Assembly (NCBI GenBank): GCA_030614585.1
Contig: JAUWTT010000361.1
Location: forward strand, 1-5,051
DNA length: 5,051 nucleotides
Reading direction: 5' to 3'
Origin: Acidobacteriota bacterium
GTDB lineage: Bacteria > Acidobacteriota > UBA6911 > RPQK01 > JAPXNP01
The notes under the pieces were generated by a model. It did no database searches and was not told the origin of the DNA. It saw only the letters and a program-made list of their open reading frames with translations. This document shows, in pieces, positions 1-5,051 of the stretch (within the stretch, counting starts at the first letter, position 1; each line of letters starts with the position of its first letter). Both the position numbers and the translations under genes were made by a program.

Positions 1-12
1 ACCCTCCGTTAA

Positions 13-132
13 CATTTAAAAACCAACCGGCAGAGTATACGGGTTGACCGAAGGGTAGAGGATGGTGACCTCCTCCAGTGGGAGGGCCTCGAATTCAAAG
101 TGATCGAAACAACCGGCGCGCCAGCTCAATAA
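13..132 (+). pseudogene. Out-of-ORF upstream part of the MBL-fold gene, interrupted by stop codons
   Basis: This stretch, read in the same frame as the open coding region that starts at 142, gives MBL-like protein sequence before the apparent start. It includes IRVDRRVEDGD, then QWEGLEFKVIETTG, and runs into VSYVTKVDEQTVVFTGD. From the Trp in QWEG to the Asp in FTGD it aligns without a gap, over 35 positions, to the second MBL domain of the same gene (WEEYTLEFFHMPG to FTGD). The reading is broken by TAA at 130-132 and again by TAA at 10-12. Bases 3-38 in another frame (PPLTFKNQPAEY) could be the natural continuation, which would mean a one-base shift around 39-45, but that is a guess. The remnant is either a decayed 5' end or sequence error at a contig edge. 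The true start lies left of the window. Confidence 0.6.
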
Positions 133-141
133 GTCTCTTAC

Positions 142-1473
142 GTGACGAAAGTTGACGAACAGACCGTAGTCTTTACCGGGGATCTAATTGCAGGAGAAGG
201 GAAAGTACACAACTGGTACGATCTTCACTGGAATTATTATGGGTTCACCCAGGGAATCAACGCTTCTGATCACTCTTTTGAACGGATCAGAGAAGAGAAA
301 CCTAAGCTGCTGCTCCCCTCTCATGGTGAACCGATCCATAACCCGGACCGGGCAATGGCTGAAAATGGCCGGATATATGCCAACCTGAGGGAAATGCTGC
401 TTCCGAACGAATTACACAGGACCATGGGTCAAATGCGGCAGATCCTGCCACATCTGGTCCATCTCGGAGGACCGGACGGGAGTCCTTTGGGCGGTATGAC
501 GACCTATGCGATCCTTTCCGAGAGCGGTCGAGCTCTTCTCTATGACTATGGCTACGTTGATTTGGAACAGGTAGAGCTCTTCAAGAAGCAGTTCAACATC
601 GAGAACATCGATGTCGCTACTTTCAGTCACTATCATGACGATCACATGATTCGAGTTCACGATCTCCTTCGGGATAACGACACCAAGATCTGGGTGTTCG
701 AAAACATGGTGGATATCCTCAGGAATCCTGAGCGGTACCGATTACCTTGTTTGCTCCCATTCCCGATCCGGGCCGACCGGGTGTTGAAGGACGGAGAAAA
801 GGTCCGGTGGGAAGAGTACACCCTTGAATTCTTCCACATGCCGGGCCAGACCGAGTTCCACCAGGGCCTGTTCACAGTGATCGACGGTAAGAAGATCTTG
901 TTCACCGGCGACAATACCTGGAAGAAAGAGGATCGGGAGAGAACACGTAACGGTCCTGTTGTCCCTCAGAATGAGTATCTGATCGATGGTGGCTTCATCA
1001 CGTGTGCAAAGAAGATGCTGCAGTATATGCCGGATATAGTCTGCCCTTCTCACACTGAAGAGTACTCTCCAAGCCGGGCGGATCTGGAGGAATTCCTGGA
1101 CTGGGCCTACCGAGTCAGGGATACCATGACCCATCTGGTTGATCAACCTGATCCGAACTTTGGAGTGGACTACAGGTGGTGTCATTTTTACCCCTACCAG
1201 TCTTATCCCGAAGGATCCGACGAGTTCGAAATTGAGTTGGTCATTCGCAATCATCTTTTCAAACAGGCAAATGTTGAAGTTGAACTGAAGCTACCTCCGG
1301 AATTGGACTGTTCCGTTCCCAATCGATCTTTCAAGATCTCTCCCAAAACTCAGGTGGCGGTCCCCTTTCGGTTGAGAAGGCTGCGGGATTCGGAAGAACG
1401 TCAGGTGGTGACTGCGGATTTGACGATCAACAACCATCGTTTCGGAGAGAGGGCAGAAGCACTCGTCCATTGA
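142..1473 (+). CDS. MBL-fold metallohydrolase, tandem domains with Ig-like C-terminal tail, 5' end broken
   Basis: This is a probable metal-dependent hydrolase of the metallo-beta-lactamase fold; the substrate is unknown. Numbering here starts at the GTG at 142 (443 residues). Residues 1-65 are the C-terminal part of a first MBL domain, with FTGD (11-14) and PSHG (59-62). A linker of about 50 residues follows. Residues 118-305 form a complete second MBL domain: Asp135 in LLYDYG, the HxHxDH motif HYHDDH at 163-168, MPGQTEFH at 233-240, FTGD at 254-257 and PSHT at 302-305. In motif 3 the usual PGHT histidine is Gln236, so His240 may be the ligand instead. Residues 345-443 have alternating hydrophobic strands that resemble an Ig-like or NEW3-type sandwich; this is weak, fold-level inference. 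No signal peptide is visible because the N-terminus is missing. The GTG lacks a Shine-Dalgarno sequence and lies inside conserved sequence (VSYV), so it is probably not a real start. The gene could be a pseudogene, or intact in the organism with errors here. Confidence 0.8.
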   Translation: MTKVDEQTVVFTGDLIAGEGKVHNWYDLHWNYYGFTQGINASDHSFERIREEKPKLLLPSHGEPIHNPDRAMAENGRIYANLREMLLPNELHRTMGQMRQILPHLVHLGGPDGSPLGGMTTYAILSESGRALLYDYGYVDLEQVELFKKQFNIENIDVATFSHYHDDHMIRVHDLLRDNDTKIWVFENMVDILRNPERYRLPCLLPFPIRADRVLKDGEKVRWEEYTLEFFHMPGQTEFHQGLFTVIDGKKILFTGDNTWKKEDRERTRNGPVVPQNEYLIDGGFITCAKKMLQYMPDIVCPSHTEEYSPSRADLEEFLDWAYRVRDTMTHLVDQPDPNFGVDYRWCHFYPYQSYPEGSDEFEIELVIRNHLFKQANVEVELKLPPELDCSVPNRSFKISPKTQVAVPFRLRRLRDSEERQVVTADLTINNHRFGERAEALVH

Positions 1474-1624
1474 TTGCCGACAGGAGAACGGATGAAGCCG
1501 GTCAAATGATCAGTCTATAGGGAGTTTACCACGCGGAAAACGGCAAACTTTCCCTCATCAAATCCGTGGTGTCGGTACCGGCTGAAGAAAGCTCGATTTT
1601 CGACGGCTTGGAGTAGGCGGGAGT
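1474..1624. other. Convergent intergenic gap with weak nested inverted repeats
   Basis: This gap separates the 3' ends of the MBL gene (+) and the lyase gene (-). AGCCGGT at 1496-1502 is complementary to ACCGGCT at 1577-1583. Nested inside, ACCACG at 1528-1533 is complementary to CGTGGT at 1565-1570. The loops are long, the stems are only 6-7 bp, and no T-tract follows on either strand, so a standard intrinsic terminator is not supported. The fold could still be a weak shared transcript end. A start-like signal (AGGAG, 5 bases, ATG at 1492) opens a five-codon frame that ends at TGA 1507-1509. Confidence 0.25.
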
Positions 1625-4153
1625 TCAGAAAAGATCCGTCTTCTTAGTCCCCTTATCGATCCAGTCAATCCAGATTCTTGCGGGATCCGCCTTACCTGCT
1701 CCTTTACCGGTTTCCCCTTCGCCCCACCAGGCCAGAACACGCTCGCCGTTGATTTCGAATCCGCGCCAGTCTTCCTCCTGAACAACTTCGATCCGGGGAG
1801 GGCCCTCCGAAGCTTTAAACGGGACCATAACCGCAAAGTACTTTACTTCGGCGGCCTTGTTCTGAGTTCCGGCACTGAGATGCCACTGGTTCGCGGCCCC
1901 TTCGAATCTTTCTTTAGGAGGCAGGTTAAACTGGTCGGTCTGGTCGAAGACGACGGGTTCGGAACATATGAGCCGAACCAGGCAGTGCACCTCCCCATTT
2001 TTCACCGTAAGAGATCCGGTGCTTGGTTCCAAATCCATCTTTTCAAGCGCGTGCAACAGAAACTGGAAAGTAGCCGGCTCTTCTGTCGCCAGAAAGTCGT
2101 GGACAGCAAGCCAGGCTATCTCACCTTCTCCCCGAAAGGCCAATGTCCGTCTGGCGGTGAGCACTTTTGGGTTGTCAGCCGGAACCGGTGTTCCCGAAAA
2201 ATGTTTCTGCCACTGTTCTCGAGTGAACTCGTTCATCGGTACGTTATAAGCCCTGGCTGCCTCACCCATGGCTACAGTAAGTCCTTCCCTGTGAAGGACC
2301 TGCTCGATGTTCCCAGAGGCGTCCATCGAGCTGCTGCCCTGGCCGAGGCCGTTCACCAGCACAGCGTTGTGAGCGTGTGTCTGTCTCGTCCAGAGGTTAT
2401 GATGCGGGCTGCTGTACCATGGGTAATAGCCCGAGTCGATAAGCAGAGCACGGCCCCAGGCATTCAGTTGAAAACTGTTCTGGTCGGCATGGCTGTGGCT
2501 AAAACTTCCGTAGCGGCTACTCTTGAACAGGGCCCAGACATCCTGTTCAGAATCCCCAAGTTCCGAATGAAATGCTACCCAACCGATATCCTTTAACCAT
2601 TTGGAACCGGGGAGACCGGCGGGCGATTGGGGCACGAGACCCTCTGGTTTGGGACACACCAGACTAAATACATCTTCAACGTGCCACTCCTTCCAGTCCG
2701 GATCTTTCGCGGAAACCTGGAGCTTGGAGTCAATCCCATCGGTCACGACAATCTGTTCACTCTGCCATAAAAGGACTGGATCATGCATGGCGGAGGCATA
2801 TTTCTGAAGCAGCAGTTTCTCCGGCATACTGGGTGCGGCTCCGCCATTGTCCCCGAAACCACCTCGCTGGGCATAGGGCGGATGGAAGTAGACGGCAAAG
2901 TACCCGTTGTTGCGGAAAAACGGTTTTCTGAACAGGTCGATTCCGGTGGTTCGCTGAAAGGCCACAACGAAGTTCGTATTCCAGCCAACGTAAGCAGCCC
3001 AGTAACTCAAGCCCTGTGCCCAACCGCCATCGTCTGAACCCCAGGTGGGATAGGTTGTCAGATAGCATCTCAAGACATAATCCAGCCACGTTTCCGCCTC
3101 ATCTACTTCCCCCAAACAGGATAAAGCCGCAAATCCAAAGAAAGCCAGAACCCTCACGTCATGGTTGGACCAGGGTCCGGAAATGAAATCGACTTCTCGG
3201 TAGTGTTCCAGAATCTGGTTTCCCCGGCGGCGGAGACATTCCAGCACCTTCTTGCGTTCCTCCTCAGTGAGGTGCTCTCCTATCCAGTCATAGGCAATTG
3301 CCATGCGTTCCAGCATCGGCATGCCCGCTTCGTCGTTTCCTGTTGAACCGTCGGACAGGGGCAGGTTGTAACTCGTGATACCGTCCGGGTCCCAGTCGGA
3401 CAGGTGCAGAAGCCATTTTCGCGCACCAGCCAGATACTTCTCCTCCCCGGTTACTCTCCAGGCCAGGGACAGCCTGAGTAAATGGGCACTACCCCGTTTC
3501 CCCGGGGTATAGATTCTTCTCCATTCACCCACCTCGAATTCTCCGTCCTTGTAGGGAGCCGGTTCAGGATAGAGCGGTTCGTCTAGAGCCAGATTTGCTC
3601 GGGAAATGAAATACTTCCAGGTTGCATCGTTCGAATCAGCTAATACAGCAATCCGCTTTGCCAAATCCCCGTCGTCTGCCAGGAAAATGCGCGGTCGCAC
3701 ATTCGAAAGCCGGGCTGTCAGGGCTCCCACATCCGGCATTGCAAGTTCCTGGGTTTCTTCCTCCAGGGTAAAACTTCTTCTTTTCGCACGTCCGAACCAT
3801 TGACCCTGTTCGTCTACAAAAACAACCTGCCATTCATATGTTCCCGCCGGCAGAGGACCTTTCAAAATTGCGATAGACGAGGTTAAACCGTCTTGCTGAA
3901 TTAGTGGGGCCTCACGGTCTTCTGAAAAGAGCAGAAAGTTGTAGGCTTCTGCATCTTCGCGCACCGGCCAGAAGAAACCCGGCGGATTAACTCCGGCCAC
4001 TACACCATCAGCGGGGTAATACGGCATCGTCCTTCCGCCTTCTTGTGTCTCGATCAATGGCAGGGTCTCTATTCCGCGGTGGCCCGAAGTACAGGCTGTT
4101 CCAAAGATCACTGTTAGTGACAGAAGTAAGAAAAGGTTCGGCAGAATTCTCAT
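1625..4153 (-). CDS. Heparinase II/III-family polysaccharide lyase, lipoprotein (DUF4962 type)
   Basis: This is a probable lyase that cleaves uronic-acid-containing polysaccharide by beta-elimination, anchored as a lipoprotein in the periplasm or outer membrane. It has 842 residues from the ATG at 4153. That start follows a strong GGAGGAGG and begins a signal peptide (MRILPNLFLLLSLTVIFGTAC) with lipobox-like GTA-Cys21; Gly at -3 is less usual than Leu. Residues 50-130 are a fibronectin-like strand region with NPPGFFWPV (56-64), typical of DUF4962. Residues 145-450 are an alpha-helical toroid-like part with SNHD (Asn330-His331) and GGWAQGLSYW (Tyr384). Residues 530-690 are the heparinase II/III beta-sandwich with FSHSHADQNSF (His553, His555), LLIDSG (Asp573) and THAHNAVLVNG (His593, His595). 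By analogy with Pedobacter heparinase II (PL21), the Asn/His, Tyr and His residues would be catalytic, and His555, Asp573 and one late His would bind zinc. The length and two-domain order fit the DUF4962 plus heparinase II/III family. Heparin, chondroitin, alginate or ulvan-like substrates cannot be told apart from sequence alone. The gene appears intact. Confidence 0.9.
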   Translation of the reverse strand: MRILPNLFLLLSLTVIFGTACTSGHRGIETLPLIETQEGGRTMPYYPADGVVAGVNPPGFFWPVREDAEAYNFLLFSEDREAPLIQQDGLTSSIAILKGPLPAGTYEWQVVFVDEQGQWFGRAKRRSFTLEEETQELAMPDVGALTARLSNVRPRIFLADDGDLAKRIAVLADSNDATWKYFISRANLALDEPLYPEPAPYKDGEFEVGEWRRIYTPGKRGSAHLLRLSLAWRVTGEEKYLAGARKWLLHLSDWDPDGITSYNLPLSDGSTGNDEAGMPMLERMAIAYDWIGEHLTEEERKKVLECLRRRGNQILEHYREVDFISGPWSNHDVRVLAFFGFAALSCLGEVDEAETWLDYVLRCYLTTYPTWGSDDGGWAQGLSYWAAYVGWNTNFVVAFQRTTGIDLFRKPFFRNNGYFAVYFHPPYAQRGGFGDNGGAAPSMPEKLLLQKYASAMHDPVLLWQSEQIVVTDGIDSKLQVSAKDPDWKEWHVEDVFSLVCPKPEGLVPQSPAGLPGSKWLKDIGWVAFHSELGDSEQDVWALFKSSRYGSFSHSHADQNSFQLNAWGRALLIDSGYYPWYSSPHHNLWTRQTHAHNAVLVNGLGQGSSSMDASGNIEQVLHREGLTVAMGEAARAYNVPMNEFTREQWQKHFSGTPVPADNPKVLTARRTLAFRGEGEIAWLAVHDFLATEEPATFQFLLHALEKMDLEPSTGSLTVKNGEVHCLVRLICSEPVVFDQTDQFNLPPKERFEGAANQWHLSAGTQNKAAEVKYFAVMVPFKASEGPPRIEVVQEEDWRGFEINGERVLAWWGEGETGKGAGKADPARIWIDWIDKGTKKTDLF

Positions 4154-4155
4154 TT

Positions 4156-4163
4156 CCTCCTCC
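4156..4163 (-). promoter_or_regulatory. Ribosome binding site of the lyase gene
   Basis: On the minus strand GGAGGAGG sits just before the ATG at 4153, with two adenines between; the upstream GGAGG copy is five bases from the start codon. This site decides the start. A longer reading from TTG at 4198 would add 15 residues that run straight through this site (its Glu-Glu-Glu is the purine-rich RBS) and would place charged residues ahead of the signal peptide. A promoter is not clear in the remaining 170 bases upstream: I found no well-spaced -35/-10 pair. Confidence 0.85.
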
Positions 4164-4331
4164 AAACAATTTGCAAACGAGATGTTATGGGCGGACAAGC
4201 CTCAAAAAGGGCAAAAACGGCATCTCCGCAAATCTGAATTCAACCTTTTTCCTGCAGAGATTTCCAGGTTATTGAACTTTTCTATCGATTGAGAGTTCGG
4301 GATACCCCCCCACTCATTCTGGCTGAATCTT

Positions 4332-5051
4332 CTAGCCCTCTTCCCCAACAATTCCTTTTTCTTCTCGGATCGTTATGATCTGGTTGACATCGATGTTTTC
4401 CCAGTGTTGGGTCTTTCCAGTCATTGGCCACTTTACCTCAATTAGATCCACGCTGTGTGAACTCCCCAGCCCGAAATTCAAACGCAGATCATTTTGCGAC
4501 ATCACGCTGCCTCCACTGCGCACCTCATCAATTTGAGAGTGGCTTCCAGTTACTACTCTGACACGAGCACCAATAGCAGAACGATTTCCAACCGTCCCGA
4601 TCAACTTGAGCTTGATCCAGTTGTTCTTGTTCCCGCCGTCATTCCGAAGCAGAGAAAAAGGGTCGTTCATATTCAGGACAACTACATCAATATCACCATC
4701 ATTGTCGTAATCGCCGAAAGCGCACCCACGACTCGAGAACCTTTCAAGAACTCCAGGTCCGAGTCGGTCAGAGACCTCCTGAAATCTCCCGTTTCCCAGA
4801 TTGCGGTAGGCAATGCTAGGGGTCTTGAATTCAGCATCAACTTCGTATCTCTCAATTCTGGGATAGACGTGTCCGGTGACGTAAAAGATATCGGTCCAGC
4901 CATCATTATCATAGTCCATGAAACCGGCTCCCCAGTTTACGAACTGAGTCCTGGTACCTGTTCCAGCCATGGTACTGATATCCCGGAAGCTACCGTCGCC
5001 GTTGTTCAGATAGAGATTACTGGTATCGTGCTGAAAGTTAGTCTTGAAAAT
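4332..5051 (-). CDS. CRTAC1-like FG-GAP/VCBS repeat protein with ASPIC/UnbV domain, C-terminal part
   Basis: This is the C-terminal 239 residues of a probably secreted beta-propeller-like protein; its biochemical role is unknown. The frame is open to the right window edge, with 27 residues (including NLYLNNGDGSF) before the first internal Met at 4970, so that Met is not the start. Residues below are counted from the window edge. Two calcium-loop motifs of the FG-GAP/VCBS type are clear: DYDNDGWTD (46-54) and DYDNDGDID (114-122), with NNGDGSF and NLGNGRF between-blade motifs. Residues about 143-235 match the ASPIC/UnbV domain: WIKLKLIGT, the SAIGARVRV stretch, RSGGSVMSQND, LNFGLG and IEVKWP. 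Family members of this type (CRTAC1-like) usually have several hundred more N-terminal residues, with more repeats and a signal peptide, here beyond the window. The TAG stop is at 4332-4334, 178 bases before the lyase start on the same strand, so co-transcription is possible but not shown. No frameshift is visible. Confidence 0.88.
   Translation of the reverse strand: MFKTNFQHDTSNLYLNNGDGSFRDISTMAGTGTRTQFVNWGAGFMDYDNDGWTDIFYVTGHVYPRIERYEVDAEFKTPSIAYRNLGNGRFQEVSDRLGPGVLERFSSRGCAFGDYDNDGDIDVVVLNMNDPFSLLRNDGGNKNNWIKLKLIGTVGNRSAIGARVRVVTGSHSQIDEVRSGGSVMSQNDLRLNFGLGSSHSVDLIEVKWPMTGKTQHWENIDVNQIITIREEKGIVGEEG

Noticed and set aside
742..1254. 170-residue open frame on the minus strand opposite the MBL gene
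   Set aside because: It is antisense to the HYHDDH-containing MBL domain, has no matching domain and has no upstream signals. It is a coding shadow.
1496..1583. Bidirectional intrinsic terminator between the convergent genes
   Set aside because: The stems are short, the loops are long and no T-run follows on either strand. I noted it only as weak inverted repeats.
1880..2596. 238-residue open frame on the plus strand opposite the lyase gene
   Set aside because: It lies wholly antisense to conserved lyase motifs, has no good RBS, and its translation shows no recognisable domain. It is a shadow of the real gene.
4154..4198. Lyase start at TTG 4198, giving 857 residues
   Set aside because: The added 15 residues read through the GGAGGAGG site and precede a perfect lipoprotein signal peptide that starts at ATG 4153.
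4223..4268. Inverted repeat AAATCT/AGATTT in the CRTAC1-lyase gap as a terminator or operator
   Set aside because: There are only six paired bases with a loop of more than 20, and no T-tract on the minus strand. This is expected by chance in AT-richer spacer.
4305..4311. Run of seven C as a phase-variation tract
   Set aside because: It lies between genes, after the CRTAC1 stop and well upstream of the lyase RBS, so slippage would not change a reading frame. It is too short to argue for promoter-spacing control.

Overview
This window looks like part of a chromosome from a polysaccharide-degrading Gram-negative bacterium. The evidence is a lipoprotein-type heparinase II/III-family lyase, a CRTAC1-like protein with FG-GAP/VCBS repeats and an ASPIC/UnbV domain, and a multi-domain metallo-beta-lactamase (MBL) fold protein. 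From general knowledge, this mix is common in Planctomycetota, Verrucomicrobiota, Acidobacteriota and related uncultured phyla. No rRNA or other marker gene is present, so I do not assign a phylum. Base composition is moderate, roughly half GC.

Layout. Bases 1-1473 (+) hold the 3' part of an MBL-fold gene. The conserved reading continues left of its only open start (GTG at 142), through an in-frame TAA at 130-132 and an upstream TAA at 10-12. The gene is therefore a broken copy, or the window edge carries sequence errors. Its product would have two MBL domains in tandem followed by an Ig-like beta-sandwich tail. Bases 1474-1624 are a short gap between convergent genes. Bases 1625-4153 (-) encode an intact 842-residue exported lipoprotein of the DUF4962 plus heparinase II/III type. 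Bases 4154-4331 are a 178-base intergenic gap holding the strong ribosome binding site of the lyase. Bases 4332-5051 (-) are the 3' part of a CRTAC1-like gene that runs off the right edge.

How the genes relate. The CRTAC1-like gene lies upstream of the lyase on the same strand, so they could share a transcript, but the gap is large enough for a separate promoter. The lyase probably cleaves an acidic polysaccharide at the cell surface or in the periplasm. Nothing in the window shows the substrate: no sulfatase, transporter, SusC/D pair or regulator is visible. The MBL gene is convergent to the lyase and need not belong to the same unit.

I see no mobile element, CRISPR array, tRNA, rRNA or riboswitch. 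I also see no convincing new system. The most notable points are the interrupted tandem-MBL gene and its unusual architecture.
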